A DNA stretch of 64,000 bases, taken from contig QCCS01000006.1 in assembly GCA_003281185.1 (NCBI GenBank), positions 1-64,000 of the forward strand, read 5' to 3'. The first letter of the stretch is position 1. Each line of letters begins with the position of its first letter. Positions 9,915-21,821 of this stretch are shown here, in pieces. This stretch comes from Prochlorococcus sp. AG-347-M15 (GTDB lineage Bacteria > Cyanobacteriota > Cyanobacteriia > PCC-6307 > Cyanobiaceae). The notes below the pieces were generated by a model. That model was given only the letters and a program-made list of their open reading frames with translations. It searched no databases and had not been told where the DNA came from. The position numbers and the translations under genes were made by a program.

Positions 9915-11210
9915 CTAGATACCTAACTTCTCCCATATTACACTTAAATTATTAAGATGAATTGAAGGATTAAAACATTCTTCTAAGTCACTTTGATCAA
10001 TAAAGTCCATAATTTCATTATCTCTCTCTATATTTTGTTTGAAATTCCCATTCTGAGTATTCCAAGCCTGATGCGCATTTTTTTGTACTAAGCTATATGC
10101 TTTTTCTCTAGATAAGCCCTTCTCTACAAGTAAAAGTAAAACTTTCTGACTAAAGATTACACCACCATATATATTTAAATTTTTGAGCATATTTTTTGGA
10201 TAAACTTCCAAATTACTCACTATATCTTTCATTTCCCTAAGCATAAAATGCAAACAGATTGATACGTCAGGTAACATGATACGTTCATTTGAACTATGGC
10301 TTATATCTCTTTCGTGCCAAAGTGGAACATTTTCCAGTGCTGTTAAGACGTAACTCCTCAAAATTCTTGCTAAGCCGCTTACTCTTTCACTTCGAATAGG
10401 ATTTCTTTTATGAGGCATGGCAGAACTTCCTTTTTGCCCTTTTGTAAAGCCCTCCTCAACTTCTAAAACATCAGTTCTTTGTAAATTTCTTATTTCAGTT
10501 GCGAATCTATCTAGGGAAGCTCCAACTAGTGCAATAGTTTGAACATATTCTGCATGTCTGTCTCTCGATATGACCTGCGTACTTACTGTATCTGGTTTTA
10601 AGTCGAGTAAATCACAAGTTATTTGTTCTACTTTAGGGTTCGTATTAGCGTAAGTTCCCATAGCACCACTTATTTGTCCAATTGCTATAGATTCTCTCAG
10701 TGCTAACAATCTTTTTTTGTTCCTTATTATTTCTGCTAACCATCCAGCAAGTTTAAAACCGAAGGAAATTGGCTCCCCATGAATTGCATGAGATCTGCCA
10801 ATCATTAATGTATTTTTATGCTTTCTTGCTAATAATCTGACCTCATTTTCTAGGTTCTCAATTTCTTCTAATAACAATTCACAAGAATCTTTTAACTGAA
10901 GAGATAAGCCAGTATCAAGTACATCACTACTGGTCATGCCAACATGAATGTACCTTCCGGAATCTCCTACAAATTCATTAACGCTTGTAAGAAATGCTAT
11001 GACATCATGTTTAACTTCTTTCTCAATTTCTGTAATTCTAGATTCATCAAAATTTGCATTTGAACGTATTTCTTTCATAGCATTCTCAGGAATTTTTCCG
11101 AGAGAAAAATTTGCTTCACATGCAGCTATTTCAACTTTAAGCCAACTCTGGAATTTTGCGCCTTCAGTCCAGATTTTTCCCATTTCGGGTAATGTGTAAC
11201 GCTCAATCAC
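9915..11210 (-). CDS. purB: adenylosuccinate lyase
   Basis: A 431-residue enzyme that cleaves SAICAR and adenylosuccinate, releasing fumarate in purine synthesis. Visible motifs are VGMTSSDVLDTGLSLQ near residue 91, GRSHAIHGEPISFGFK near 138, and the superfamily signature GSSAMPHKRNP near 261. Length and motif spacing are normal for PurB of the bacterial ~430-residue type. It lies upstream of fumC on the same strand. The 282-bp region between it and the divergent TlyA-type gene holds no gene I can support. Confidence 0.96.
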   Translation of the reverse strand: MIERYTLPEMGKIWTEGAKFQSWLKVEIAACEANFSLGKIPENAMKEIRSNANFDESRITEIEKEVKHDVIAFLTSVNEFVGDSGRYIHVGMTSSDVLDTGLSLQLKDSCELLLEEIENLENEVRLLARKHKNTLMIGRSHAIHGEPISFGFKLAGWLAEIIRNKKRLLALRESIAIGQISGAMGTYANTNPKVEQITCDLLDLKPDTVSTQVISRDRHAEYVQTIALVGASLDRFATEIRNLQRTDVLEVEEGFTKGQKGSSAMPHKRNPIRSERVSGLARILRSYVLTALENVPLWHERDISHSSNERIMLPDVSICLHFMLREMKDIVSNLEVYPKNMLKNLNIYGGVIFSQKVLLLLVEKGLSREKAYSLVQKNAHQAWNTQNGNFKQNIERDNEIMDFIDQSDLEECFNPSIHLNNLSVIWEKLGI

Positions 11211-11492
11211 AATTTTTATTAATTATCAATTTAAACTTTATAACCAAAATCGAATTATTGCTCTATACCTTAAAGATGTACTTGCCATTGAACATATTTG
11301 ACTGATTATTATTTTCTTATGTAACATTTTTCTGGCTAATAATGAAAGCTTAAAAATAAAAATATTTGCATTTATTTCTTTCGTTAATAATGGGTAAATT
11401 TTTAGTTCTAATTTAAAATTGGAAGGTATCAAAGAATTTGGATCTTAATCTTGTAGAAGTACATTATTCAGTTTTTGCTTATTGATTTGTAG

Positions 11493-12305
11493 ATGATTAA
11501 AAAAAGTAGATTAGACCTTTATCTTCTTAATAAAGGTTTATGTGAAACTCGTCAAAAAGCCCAAGGTTTAATTCTTGCGGGTAAGGTTAGAGATATCAAT
11601 GGAAAAGTTTTGGATAAACCTGGACAACAAGTATTAATTGGATCTGAATTTTTTATTGATTCCGAACCTATGTTTGTATCAAGAGGTGGCGAAAAATTAT
11701 TTGAGGCATTTAAAAAACTTGAAATTAAAGTAAAAGATAAAATATGTATTGACGCAGGAATCTCTACTGGAGGATTTACTGATTGCTTGTTACAACAAGG
11801 AGCAAAGTTAGTTTATGGGATAGATGTTGGTTATGGACAGACGGCATGGAAGATTAGAAATAACCCGAAAGTCATACTTTTTGAACGAACTAATATTCGA
11901 AATTTAAAACCTAATGATCTTTTATCTAGAGGTAATGAATTACCAAATTTTGTGGTTGCTGATTTGTCTTTTATTTCATTAAAGTTAGTTTTTAAATCTA
12001 TTGGTAATTTATTAGAAGGTGATTTTGTTGAGGGAATATTTTTAATTAAACCCCAATTTGAGGTGGGTAAAGATAAAGTCAGTAAAGGTGGTGTTGTTCG
12101 CAATCCTAAATTCCATACTGAGGCAATAGAGTCTGTTATTTATGCTGCTAAGAATTTTCAATGGAATATAAAGAATTTGATAGCTTCTCCTCTAGTTGGT
12201 CCTGCTGGAAATCATGAATATCTAGCTTGGATGACCTTAGGAAGTCAATCAAATAAAATGATTAATAGTGAATATGTACAAAATTTAGTAAAAGAAACTC
12301 TTTGA
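11493..12305 (+). CDS. TlyA-family rRNA 2'-O-methyltransferase / hemolysin-like protein
   Basis: A 270-residue protein with an N-terminal S4 RNA-binding domain (about residues 3-60) followed by an FtsJ-type SAM methyltransferase domain with motif I CIDAGISTGGFTDCLL at 85-100. VADLSFISLKL in the middle and LIKPQFEVGKDKV later match the TlyA pattern. In actinobacteria TlyA methylates 16S and 23S rRNA ribose; the old name hemolysin is probably misleading for a free-living cyanobacterium. It converges with glnB, with one base between the stop codons. Confidence 0.9.
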   Translation: MIKKSRLDLYLLNKGLCETRQKAQGLILAGKVRDINGKVLDKPGQQVLIGSEFFIDSEPMFVSRGGEKLFEAFKKLEIKVKDKICIDAGISTGGFTDCLLQQGAKLVYGIDVGYGQTAWKIRNNPKVILFERTNIRNLKPNDLLSRGNELPNFVVADLSFISLKLVFKSIGNLLEGDFVEGIFLIKPQFEVGKDKVSKGGVVRNPKFHTEAIESVIYAAKNFQWNIKNLIASPLVGPAGNHEYLAWMTLGSQSNKMINSEYVQNLVKETL

Positions 12306-12306
12306 T

Positions 12307-12669
<363 letters not shown>

Positions 12670-12915
12670 TTAATTGTTTTTTGGGAAAACATCCAACATT
12701 GAAATATCAGAAAAACATTTAACAGTTAGGCCTGCATTCGTAGCGTCTTCAATTAATAATTGGGAATTTTCTTCGGAAATTATTACTGTACTATTTGACA
12801 ATGCTTCCCACTGATCATTCTCAAAGTGTGTTTGAAGCCATAACATTCCAATTGCGCTTTTTGGTTGAAGTGATTTGTTTAAGTTGTTATCGATAGTTAT
12901 CAAACAAATGTCCAT
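12670..12915 (-). CDS. conserved hypothetical protein linked to glnB
   Basis: An 81-residue soluble protein that I do not recognise. It has no signal peptide or membrane segment; it shows alternating hydrophobic strands and helices (AIGMLWLQTHFENDQWEAL and LLIEDATNAGLTVKCF), so a compact alpha-beta fold is likely. It is not PipX by length or sequence. It is the first gene of a two-gene unit with glnB (24-bp gap), and an NtcA-type promoter sits just upstream. A role tied to nitrogen status is an inference from context only. Confidence 0.75.
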   Translation of the reverse strand: MDICLITIDNNLNKSLQPKSAIGMLWLQTHFENDQWEALSNSTVIISEENSQLLIEDATNAGLTVKCFSDISMLDVFPKNN

Positions 12916-12938
12916 TAATTTTTCAATAAACTAATCAC

Positions 12939-12981
12939 ATATAACCTCTTTAACCGACGTTATGAATGTCACAATTGATAC
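12939..12981 (-). promoter_or_regulatory. putative NtcA-activated promoter of the 81-residue gene and glnB
   Basis: Reading the minus strand, GTATCAATTGTGAC (12981-12968) fits the degenerate NtcA form GT-N10-AC and differs from GTA-N8-TAC at one base. After 23 bp comes TTATAT (12944-12939), a plausible -10 box. This spacing of about 22-23 bp is that of class-II NtcA-activated promoters, where the site replaces the -35 box. The start codon at 12915 lies about 24 bp beyond. Activation of glnB by NtcA is known in cyanobacteria; the site itself is my reading. Confidence 0.5.
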
Positions 12982-13104
12982 AAAAATAAGATTTAACCGC
13001 TTTTGAGTTGTTCAATTGTAATACTTAGGTTTGTTTATATTTTTGCGAATTTTTATCTTTATATATAGTTTTTATATAGGTTTAGTAAAAAAATTCTACT
13101 AAAA

Positions 13105-13515
13105 ATGAGTACAGCTAAATTAGAAGATTCGACTCAAAGACCGCTATATGGTGAGAGAATTATTGAAGAATCAAAAATAATTTGTTTCGATAATCCAAAT
13201 AAGAAAAGAATTTATGAAATTTCTATTCAGTTACCTGAATTTACATGTAAGTGTCCCTTTTCTGGTTATCCAGATTTTGCAAAGCTAAATATTATTTATC
13301 AACCTAATTTGAAAGTCTATGAGTTGAAGTCTTTAAAGCTTTATATTAATAATTTTAGGGATATAAAAATATCACATGAGGAAGTTGTGAATAGAATTAT
13401 GGATGATCTAGTTAACGAAGGTTCACCTCACTGGATACATTTAAATGCTGCATTTAACCCTAGAGGGAATGTTTCTATGCAGTTGGATATTTTTAGTGGG
13501 CAGAAAAGAAATTAA
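13105..13515 (+). CDS. queF: NADPH-dependent 7-cyano-7-deazaguanine reductase QueF
   Basis: A 136-residue enzyme of the short, unimodular QueF type, which reduces preQ0 to preQ1 in queuosine tRNA modification. The nucleophilic cysteine is Cys50 in [14 protein letters not shown], followed by the conserved Asp57. The family motif is read as [13 protein letters not shown] near residue 73, where Glu binds the substrate. The C-terminal [14 protein letters not shown] fits the family. Its stop overlaps the convergent ccsB stop by four bases. I see no preQ1 riboswitch in the 189-bp upstream region. Confidence 0.93.
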   Translation: MSTAKLEDSTQRPLYGERIIEESKIICFDNPNKKRIYEISIQLPEFTCKCPFSGYPDFAKLNIIYQPNLKVYELKSLKLYINNFRDIKISHEEVVNRIMDDLVNEGSPHWIHLNAAFNPRGNVSMQLDIFSGQKRN

Positions 13516-14798
13516 AAATTTTTTATTTCGTCTGATAATTTAAAAAATTCTTTTTTAAAACCAACTAAATTTTTATTACTAAGGCCTCCAATAGATAACT
13601 TTTGTGATTCTTTATTTACTAGAATCCATAATTGGTTAGTTGGTATAAGACTTATTATAGTTCCAAAAATTATTAAGATAAAAGAAAAGTAAATAAATGG
13701 TATAGACGGATCATTTTTAATTATTAATCCACTGCTGGGGACTATTTTTTTCAGAGATACTTTTGAAGAGTTAACTTCTAAAGGATCTTCATTGATATAG
13801 AGATTATTTCCGGAAAAATTTTCTATATTCGAAATTTTAAGTGGACCATTTTCATTATCTATTGTTAAAAGGAAATTTTTTTTAGTCTCCGATCCTAATT
13901 CAACTAAAACTCCCCAAACTTGATTTCCGATTTCTGGAATCTCCTTTAATTGTAATTGATAAAGGATATTATCTATTTCTAAAACAACATTTGATATTGC
14001 CCAATCTGCTTGATAAATAGTTAATCCTTTAAACCTGATTGGGTGATTAACTTTGGTTGTTTTTATTTCATTTAAATTTAGATCTTCAGAAGAAAAATTT
14101 AATTTTGAAATAAACTGTTTGGGCACACCATCACTTTCACGTTCTATAGAAAAATCGACTAATTTTACATTGGCTTTTGAGTTTGTGCTCTCATTAACAA
14201 GATCTAAAGTTTCTCCAGGCAGTAAATATTGTTCTTTTGATTGACTTGTAAAACTTCCATATGCTGAACCTATAAGTAGGACTATTAATCCTATATGTAC
14301 AACTAAAGGACCGATTTTTCCAATTAACCCCTTTCTTGCAGAAATATGACTATTAAATTTGTATGTTTTCCATCCTTTTTTTTTAAGTAATAAATCTACT
14401 TTTGATATATGTTCTCCATCTTGATTGATTGGATAACTTGTAGTTAGTTGCAGTTTGCTAAATTTTTTTTCGCTCTTATATTCAATCCATTTTAATGAAG
14501 CTTTTAATGAAGGAATTTGCCTCCTAAAACTACAAGCTGCCAGAGAAATGCAAAGAAGAATTAATGTAAATAAAAACCAAAAGCTTGTATATATATGATC
14601 CAATTGAAGTTTTAAGACTTTTTCTCCATCTAAAAATCCAAAAATGGGAGCTCTATCGAAATTATCAATATAAAATTTATTATTATTATCTTGAGGTATA
14701 AAAGTACCTATGCCACTGGCAAGAGCTATGAAGATCATCAGTGATATTGCGAATCTTAAACTTGATATTTTTAAAATTAGATTCTTAAAAATAATCAT
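13512..14798 (-). CDS. ccsB: cytochrome c biogenesis protein CcsB (Ccs1/ResB-like)
   Basis: A 428-residue membrane protein of the system II cytochrome c maturation pathway. With CcsA it moves heme across the thylakoid or plasma membrane and attaches it to apocytochromes. It has the ResB layout: a first hydrophobic segment near residue 15 ([23 protein letters not shown] begins it), a second near 73, a third near 165 ([19 protein letters not shown]), a large lumenal domain, and a last segment near 370. It starts directly after the ccdA stop, in a two-gene unit that delivers reductant and heme. Confidence 0.92.
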   Translation of the reverse strand: MIIFKNLILKISSLRFAISLMIFIALASGIGTFIPQDNNNKFYIDNFDRAPIFGFLDGEKVLKLQLDHIYTSFWFLFTLILLCISLAACSFRRQIPSLKASLKWIEYKSEKKFSKLQLTTSYPINQDGEHISKVDLLLKKKGWKTYKFNSHISARKGLIGKIGPLVVHIGLIVLLIGSAYGSFTSQSKEQYLLPGETLDLVNESTNSKANVKLVDFSIERESDGVPKQFISKLNFSSEDLNLNEIKTTKVNHPIRFKGLTIYQADWAISNVVLEIDNILYQLQLKEIPEIGNQVWGVLVELGSETKKNFLLTIDNENGPLKISNIENFSGNNLYINEDPLEVNSSKVSLKKIVPSSGLIIKNDPSIPFIYFSFILIIFGTIISLIPTNQLWILVNKESQKLSIGGLSNKNLVGFKKEFFKLSDEIKNF

Positions 14799-15455
14799 TT
14801 AAATCCAATTTGAAAATAAATTTAATAATCCTAGTGCTACTAAAAATATCCCACTTAAGGTAGGAATTATTTGACTAAATTTTCTAAGCTCTAAAAATTT
14901 TTTTAAATTTTCTGCTGTGGCTCCCGCAATAATCAGTGGAGTGACTTGGCCTATTCCAAAGAAAAGTAAAAAAATAATTGAGATTATCGGGTTTTTAGCT
15001 TGCGATACATAAGCTAGAAGAGTTGCTAAAACTGGAGTAATGCAAGGTGAAGAGGCTAGTCCAAAAGTAGTTCCTATCGCAAAAGGTGCTATGAGGGATG
15101 GTATCTTGTCCTCTATTTTTTTTAGATCAGGTCCATTCGGGAACTGAAACTTTAAAATTCCTAGTAAATTTAAACCCATTATTATTGCTATTAAGGCAAC
15201 AATCGAAGTGTAATAAGCTGGAATTTGCCCGTATATTTTACCTAAGAATCCACTCGCAGCCCCCAGTGCAACAAGCGAAAAAACTACTCCTCCTGAAAAA
15301 CTAATAAGTTTAAATTTATTTTTCTCTGTTCCTCCTATATAAGCAATTGTCACTGGAAGTAATGATAATGAGCATGGTCCAAGACTTGTTAAAAGTCCTG
15401 CGCAGAAAACCAAAAATATAGTAAATGGTCCAGGGTTATCAAGGCCATTCTGCAT
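14799..15455 (-). CDS. ccdA: cytochrome c biogenesis protein CcdA
   Basis: A 218-residue polytopic thiol-disulfide transporter of the DsbD/CcdA family that passes electrons from stromal thioredoxin across the membrane to reduce apocytochrome c. Six hydrophobic segments can be drawn. The two redox cysteines are in GPCSLSLLPVT near residue 27 and in SSPCITPVLATLLAYVS near residue 139, the typical P-C and SPC-x-TP contexts. ccsB follows without a gap, supporting the cytochrome c role over a generic DsbD function. Confidence 0.93.
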   Translation of the reverse strand: MQNGLDNPGPFTIFLVFCAGLLTSLGPCSLSLLPVTIAYIGGTEKNKFKLISFSGGVVFSLVALGAASGFLGKIYGQIPAYYTSIVALIAIIMGLNLLGILKFQFPNGPDLKKIEDKIPSLIAPFAIGTTFGLASSPCITPVLATLLAYVSQAKNPIISIIFLLFFGIGQVTPLIIAGATAENLKKFLELRKFSQIIPTLSGIFLVALGLLNLFSNWI

Positions 15456-15537
15456 AAGCAGATTACCCTTTTGAGATAATTCTGAAATAACTAAATTAAA
15501 TGATTCGATAGCTAGACTTAAATCTAATAAATTCTAA

Positions 15538-16773
15538 CTAATTAAGAGTCTTTCGTGTACTAATAATACCTATGAAGCCTGTAGATTCTAATGAACATCT
15601 TAGTAACATCCCTGCAATAAAAAATGATGCGATTAATGAATTCCCACCATAACTAATGAAAGGAAGTGGTAAGCCAGTAGTAGGCATAGAGCCTGTTGCT
15701 ACAGCAATATGCATTATTGATTGACCTATCAACAATACACCACATCCAATAGAAACTAATTTTGTATAGTTGTTCCGGCACTTTAGAGCAATTCTTAGAT
15801 TTATATAAGAGAAAACTGCTAGAAAACCTAGGAATAAAGTACACCCTAACAAACCAAATTCTTCAGCAAAAATGGCAAAAATAAAATCTGTGTACATAAA
15901 AGGTAGGTACTGTAATTTTTGTATAGACAAGCCAAAACCTTGACCGAATAGACCACCTGAACCTATAGCTAATAAACTTTGAACCAACTGAAATCCACTT
16001 TCCTGTTGATCTTTCCAAGGATTAATAAATGAAGTAACTCTAAGTTTTTGATATTCGTTATTTAAGATACTAATACATCCAGTAATAAATCCTAATGAGG
16101 CAAATGAGCAGAGAGAACTTAGTTTTACGCCTCCACATAAACCCATTACCCAAAAAAGAATTCCAGTTAATGATGCAGTACTTAAATTAGGCTGTTTTAG
16201 TATTAATAAAATTAATAATCCAAAAGAGAATATTGAAATTAATTTTTTATCATTCTTAATCAACTTCCAATGTGCGAAAAGGTTAGAAGCTTCTAGAATT
16301 AGAAAAGGCTTAATTAATTCAGATGGTTGTAGACGTAAATTTCCAAGTACTAGCCATCTTGAAGATCCGTTAACTGTAATTCCAGTAATATTGGTTAGTA
16401 ATACTAGAAAAAACAAAACAAAAAAAATAATTCTTGAAAACTTTAAAAGATTTCTAATGTTTGTATTCAGGACAAAATAAAATAAGCCAATTCCTGGAAT
16501 TGTCCAAATAATTTGTTTTTTTAAGAAGTAAGCCCAATTTCCCATTTCCCTACTAGCCACCCACCAACTTGATGATCCAAGAATGCATATTCCTAATATG
16601 GACCAAATTCCAATGAGAATAACGAGTATTTTTGCCTCATAAGGCCATATCGTCCAAGGTAAGGGAAATATAGACTCTGTTAAATTGCTTAGATTTTTTT
16701 TGTAATTAGAATTAAAGGTTTTTTTTCTTTTAGAAATTCTTTTGTATTTTATTTTTTCTTGACTTATCTCCAA
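15538..16773 (-). CDS. ftsW: cell-division lipid II polymerase FtsW
   Basis: A 411-residue SEDS-family protein with about ten membrane segments. SEDS proteins polymerise lipid II into glycan strands; FtsW acts at the septum with a class-B penicillin-binding protein. Diagnostic stretches are NGSSRWLVLGNLRLQPSE near residue 135, KQPNLSTASL near 193, FAEEFGLLGC near 303, and LPFISYGGNSLI near 375. RodA is the close alternative; the AEEFG and LPFISYGG forms fit both, so the choice of FtsW rests on length and the usual annotation in this genus. A short lysine-rich N-terminal tail precedes the first helix. Confidence 0.85.
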   Translation of the reverse strand: MEISQEKIKYKRISKRKKTFNSNYKKNLSNLTESIFPLPWTIWPYEAKILVILIGIWSILGICILGSSSWWVASREMGNWAYFLKKQIIWTIPGIGLFYFVLNTNIRNLLKFSRIIFFVLFFLVLLTNITGITVNGSSRWLVLGNLRLQPSELIKPFLILEASNLFAHWKLIKNDKKLISIFSFGLLILLILKQPNLSTASLTGILFWVMGLCGGVKLSSLCSFASLGFITGCISILNNEYQKLRVTSFINPWKDQQESGFQLVQSLLAIGSGGLFGQGFGLSIQKLQYLPFMYTDFIFAIFAEEFGLLGCTLFLGFLAVFSYINLRIALKCRNNYTKLVSIGCGVLLIGQSIMHIAVATGSMPTTGLPLPFISYGGNSLIASFFIAGMLLRCSLESTGFIGIISTRKTLN

Positions 16774-16972
16774 TTTTTTAGATGTATATGTACTATTGAG
16801 ACGTTTAATTGAGATTTTGCCAAGTCTTTTATTAACGTTTTATAGTGTTAAAGCAATAAAAAAGATTACTTTTCATAAATTTTAATTTTGAAGAATAAAG
16901 TAAAAAAAGGACTACAAATTCATTATAAATCTTAAGAATTAATTTTTTATAAAAAAAAACTAGCTAAAAGGT

Positions 16973-17030
16973 ACCTCTCCGTGATAGATTCCGTGAGTTT
17001 ATATACTTACTTCAAACCATTTAGAGAGGT
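16973..17030 (+). promoter_or_regulatory. leader of the ATP synthase operon with dyad
   Basis: The 266 bp between ftsW and atp1 contain no gene. Close to atp1 an inverted repeat ACCTCTC (16973-16979) pairs with GAGAGGT (17024-17030), and a direct repeat TCCGTGA occurs twice between them (16977-16983 and 16989-16995). This may be an operator or a leader hairpin for the operon. I cannot point to a convincing -35/-10 pair. Confidence 0.3.
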
Positions 17031-17039
17031 TTCTAAACT

Positions 17040-17516
17040 ATGTTCACATCAGTGGACTCAAATAGAAAAAAACTTGAGCATCCCTCTAATGAGAATGTTC
17101 AATTTCCTCGATCCCTAAATAATTCGATTATCAAAGAAAGTAAATCTGGCATTGCCAATCAATTAGATAATTTGCTTTCTCAAAATGATGAATACACAAA
17201 ATTGCAATTAACAATTTTTGGAATTACTTTTATTGTTTCTATTTTATTAGCGTCAATAACTGGAATTTTTCTAGGATTTACTTTTGGTTTAAGTATTTTT
17301 ATAGGTTCAATAGCCGGTATTTTTTACCTACGTTTGCTTGCTAAAAGTATAGGGAAACTTGGTAAAGAATCATCAGGTGTATCAAAATTGCAACTTTTAG
17401 TTCCAGTTTGCCTCTTTATTTTTGCGAGCAAGCTAGGATCTTTGGATATTTTTCCTGCAATGATAGGTTTTTTCATTTATAAGCCTTCACTCATTCTTTA
17501 TTTTTCACGTTCTTAA
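17040..17516 (+). CDS. atp1: ATP synthase protein I
   Basis: A 158-residue protein at the head of the ATP synthase operon. The first ~65 residues are hydrophilic; then four hydrophobic segments follow (about 55-75, 78-95, 118-135, 138-153), as expected for Atp1/AtpI, which is thought to help assemble the c-ring or carry Mg2+. It is not a structural subunit. Its position 22 bp before atpB identifies it better than its divergent sequence does. Confidence 0.85.
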   Translation: MFTSVDSNRKKLEHPSNENVQFPRSLNNSIIKESKSGIANQLDNLLSQNDEYTKLQLTIFGITFIVSILLASITGIFLGFTFGLSIFIGSIAGIFYLRLLAKSIGKLGKESSGVSKLQLLVPVCLFIFASKLGSLDIFPAMIGFFIYKPSLILYFSRS

Positions 17517-17538
17517 GTAAATTTTTTATTCAAAACAA

Positions 17539-18264
17539 ATGTTTTTTAATTCCTTGCTAACAAATTTTGCAGCATTAGAAGTTGGCCAACATCTTTATTG
17601 GCAAATTGGAAATATCAGACTACATGGGCAGGTATTTTTAACATCTTGGATTTTATTAGGAGCTTTATTAGTTTTTATTTCTTTAGGAACTAAAAAGATG
17701 GAAAATGATCCTAAAGGCCTACAAAACTTGCTTGAGTTCCTTTGGGATTACATAAGAGATCTTGCTAGGACGCAAATAGGTGAAAAAGTTTATAGAGATT
17801 GGATGCCATTTATAGGTACTTTATTTTTATTCGTCTTTGTTAGTAATTGGGGAGGAGCTTTAATTCCTTGGAGATTAATTAAGTTACCAAGTGGAGAATT
17901 AGGAGCACCTACTGCTGATATCAATACAACAATAGCCTTGGCTTTATTGGTTTCACTTTCTTATTTCTATGCAGGTTTAAGCAATAAGGGTTGGAGATAC
18001 TTCGAATACTATGTTCACCCAACTCCGATTATGCTCCCTTTCAAAATTTTAGAAGATTTTACGAAACCTTTATCACTTTCTTTCAGGTTATTTGGAAATA
18101 TTTTGGCTGATGAACTTGTTGTTGGTGTTCTAGTCTTTTTAGTTCCGCTAATTCTCCCAATACCTGTTATGTTCCTAGGATTGTTTACTAGTGCAATTCA
18201 GGCATTGATTTTCGCAACTTTGGCGGCCTATTACATTGGAGAAGCTGTTGAAGAACATCATTAG
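17539..18264 (+). CDS. atpB: ATP synthase F0 subunit a
   Basis: A 241-residue polytopic protein forming the two proton half-channels against the c-ring in the thylakoid membrane. The essential arginine is in [21 protein letters not shown] near residue 183; the FRLFGN context is diagnostic. The last helix has [20 protein letters not shown]. The C-terminus ends in EEHH. It precedes atpE after an unusual 164-bp spacer containing two hairpins. Confidence 0.97.
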   Translation: MFFNSLLTNFAALEVGQHLYWQIGNIRLHGQVFLTSWILLGALLVFISLGTKKMENDPKGLQNLLEFLWDYIRDLARTQIGEKVYRDWMPFIGTLFLFVFVSNWGGALIPWRLIKLPSGELGAPTADINTTIALALLVSLSYFYAGLSNKGWRYFEYYVHPTPIMLPFKILEDFTKPLSLSFRLFGNILADELVVGVLVFLVPLILPIPVMFLGLFTSAIQALIFATLAAYYIGEAVEEHH

Positions 18265-18281
18265 CTGTCTTCTAATACATT

Positions 18282-18350
18282 CAGACGCTTTTACAAAGAG
18301 TCTGTAATCTGGCAAAATATCTAATCGCGTAGGTCTGAATATATCAGACC
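18282..18350 (+). promoter_or_regulatory. two hairpins in the atpB-atpE spacer
   Basis: Hairpin 1 is CAGAC-G-CTTT, loop TAC, AAAG-A-GTCTG (18282-18304) with one G-A mismatch. Hairpin 2 is GGTCTGA, loop ATATA, TCAGACC (18332-18350), a perfect 7-bp stem. Neither is followed by a T-run, so they are unlikely to be simple terminators. They may be processing or stability elements that favour the downstream c-subunit message, which must be made in large excess. This is inference. Confidence 0.45.
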
Positions 18351-18410
18351 CATTCTTAAAAGAAAGGATGTCCAAGCGTGTATGACAACAAAGATTATCA
18401 CAAGTATTAA

Positions 18411-18674
<264 letters not shown>

Positions 18675-18742
18675 AAGTTAATATTGCTTCTAATCCTTAT
18701 TAGCAATATTTAAATTTAATTTTTTAACTTCAACTGAATCAT

Positions 18743-19204
18743 ATGTTGGCCTTTAATTTTTTTGGTGCTACAGAAGGTGGATTATTTGACATAAATGCCA
18801 CTTTGCCACTTATGGCGATACAAGTAGTTGCGCTTACTTACATATTAAATTCTCTCTTTTTTAAGCCTGTTGGCAATGTTGTAGAAAAAAGAGAAAAGTT
18901 TGTAAGTAATAATATTATTGAGGCCAAAAATAAACTTTCTGAGGTTAAAAAATTAGAAGCTGATTTATTAACTCAGCTTCAAAGTGCTCGTACAGAAGCC
19001 CAAAGAATTGTGAGCGAAGCTGAGAATGAGTCTGACAAGCTTTATAAAGAAGCAATAGAACTTGCCAACAATGAAGCAAATGCTTCAAAAGAAAAAGCAA
19101 GACTAGCAATTGAAAGTCAGACGTCTGCTGCTCGTGATCAACTTTCTAAACAGGCTGATGATCTAAGCGAACTTATTGTTAATAGATTGATTCTAGAAAA
19201 ATGA
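18743..19204 (+). CDS. atpF2: ATP synthase F0 subunit b'
   Basis: A 153-residue peripheral-stalk protein. One N-terminal membrane helix ([20 protein letters not shown], about 23-42) is followed by a long charged coiled coil (about 50-150). Phototrophs use a b/b' heterodimer where most bacteria use two b subunits; this is the second b-type gene of the operon. Its stop overlaps the atpF start by four bases. Confidence 0.95.
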   Translation: MLAFNFFGATEGGLFDINATLPLMAIQVVALTYILNSLFFKPVGNVVEKREKFVSNNIIEAKNKLSEVKKLEADLLTQLQSARTEAQRIVSEAENESDKLYKEAIELANNEANASKEKARLAIESQTSAARDQLSKQADDLSELIVNRLILEK

Positions 19205-19713
19205 ATTTAACTCTTTTAGCTACAGAAGGTTTTGGATTGAACTTCAATTTATTCGAAACTAATATCCTTAATTGGGCTGTAGTAGTTTTCGGTCTTTATA
19301 AATTTTTGCCTGGTTTCTTAGGTAAAATGCTTCAAAAAAGGAGAGAAGGAATCCTTCTTGAATTAAAAGATGCTGAAGATCGACTTCTAAATGCAACTCA
19401 AGCTTTAGAAAAGGCGAAGAAAGATTTATCTTCAGCAGAAGAAAAAGCTTCTCAAATAAAAGCAGATTCCCTTAAAAGATCTGAATCAATCAGAATGGAA
19501 AGTGAGAAAAAAGCGATAGAGGAGATGGCACGAATTAAACAAAGTGCAATCTCTGATGAGAGCTCTGAAGCATCCAGAGCAATTTCTCAACTAAGAAAAG
19601 AAGCTGTAGAACTGGCAATTAAGAAAGCTTTAGATTCTCTCCCAAATCGACTTGATAAAACAACTCAAGAAAATTTGGTAACTCAATCAATTAACAATAT
19701 TGAGGTGAACTAA
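19201..19713 (+). CDS. atpF: ATP synthase F0 subunit b
   Basis: A 170-residue peripheral-stalk subunit. The N-terminus [19 protein letters not shown] precedes the membrane helix [15 protein letters not shown] (about 24-39), then the [12 protein letters not shown] segment typical of cyanobacterial b, and a long coiled coil that binds delta. It overlaps atpF2 by four bases upstream and shares one base with atpH downstream, so translation of b', b and delta is probably coupled. Confidence 0.96.
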   Translation: MNLTLLATEGFGLNFNLFETNILNWAVVVFGLYKFLPGFLGKMLQKRREGILLELKDAEDRLLNATQALEKAKKDLSSAEEKASQIKADSLKRSESIRMESEKKAIEEMARIKQSAISDESSEASRAISQLRKEAVELAIKKALDSLPNRLDKTTQENLVTQSINNIEVN

Positions 19714-20255
19714 TGCCACTTTTAAATTCAGTTACTACACCATACGCAGAGGCATTACTTCAAGTTGTGAATGAAAATTCGCAAACTGAAGAGATGGTTT
19801 CTGAAGTTAAACAACTCTTAGAATTAATAAATGATTCCCCTGAACTGGAGAAGGCACTATCCTCTCCCATTTTAGAGACAGATGCTAAGAAGAAAATCAT
19901 TAACGAAATTTTTTCAAAAAAGGTTAGTTCTTCTTTATTAAATTTCTTAAAATTATTGGCCGATAGGCAAAGAATTGGAATCCTTATTTCAATTCTTGAT
20001 AGGTTTTTAGAGATTTACCGAGAAAATAGTAATATTGCTTTGGCAACTGTTACTTCTGCAGTCGAGCTTACTGATGAACAGAAAGGTTTAATTACCAAAA
20101 AGATCATCAATATTGCTGGAACTGAAAAATTAGAACTTGTAACTAAAATCGATCCATCTCTTATAGGTGGTTTCGTCGCCAGTGTAGGATCAAAAGTAAT
20201 TGATGCTTCTCTTGCTTCACAAATAAGAAAACTTGGCTTATCCCTTTCCAAGTAA
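19713..20255 (+). CDS. atpH: ATP synthase F1 subunit delta
   Basis: A 180-residue OSCP/delta subunit that links the peripheral stalk to the top of the alpha3-beta3 head. It has the N-terminal six-helix domain starting PYAEALLQVV and the C-terminal signature DPSLIGGFVASVGSKVIDASLASQIRKL near residues 145-172. Length is normal. It starts on the last base of the atpF stop; atpA follows after 30 bp. Confidence 0.96.
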   Translation: MPLLNSVTTPYAEALLQVVNENSQTEEMVSEVKQLLELINDSPELEKALSSPILETDAKKKIINEIFSKKVSSSLLNFLKLLADRQRIGILISILDRFLEIYRENSNIALATVTSAVELTDEQKGLITKKIINIAGTEKLELVTKIDPSLIGGFVASVGSKVIDASLASQIRKLGLSLSK

Positions 20256-20273
20256 CTTTTAAATCAACCTTAA

Positions 20274-21803
<1,530 letters not shown>

Positions 21804-21821
21804 ATTTATTTAGGAGATACC

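Noticed and set aside
11238..11432. 64-residue minus-strand ORF between purB and the TlyA-type gene
   Set aside because: Composition is that of translated non-coding AT-rich DNA, no ribosome-binding site, no recognisable motif; the region more likely holds promoters.
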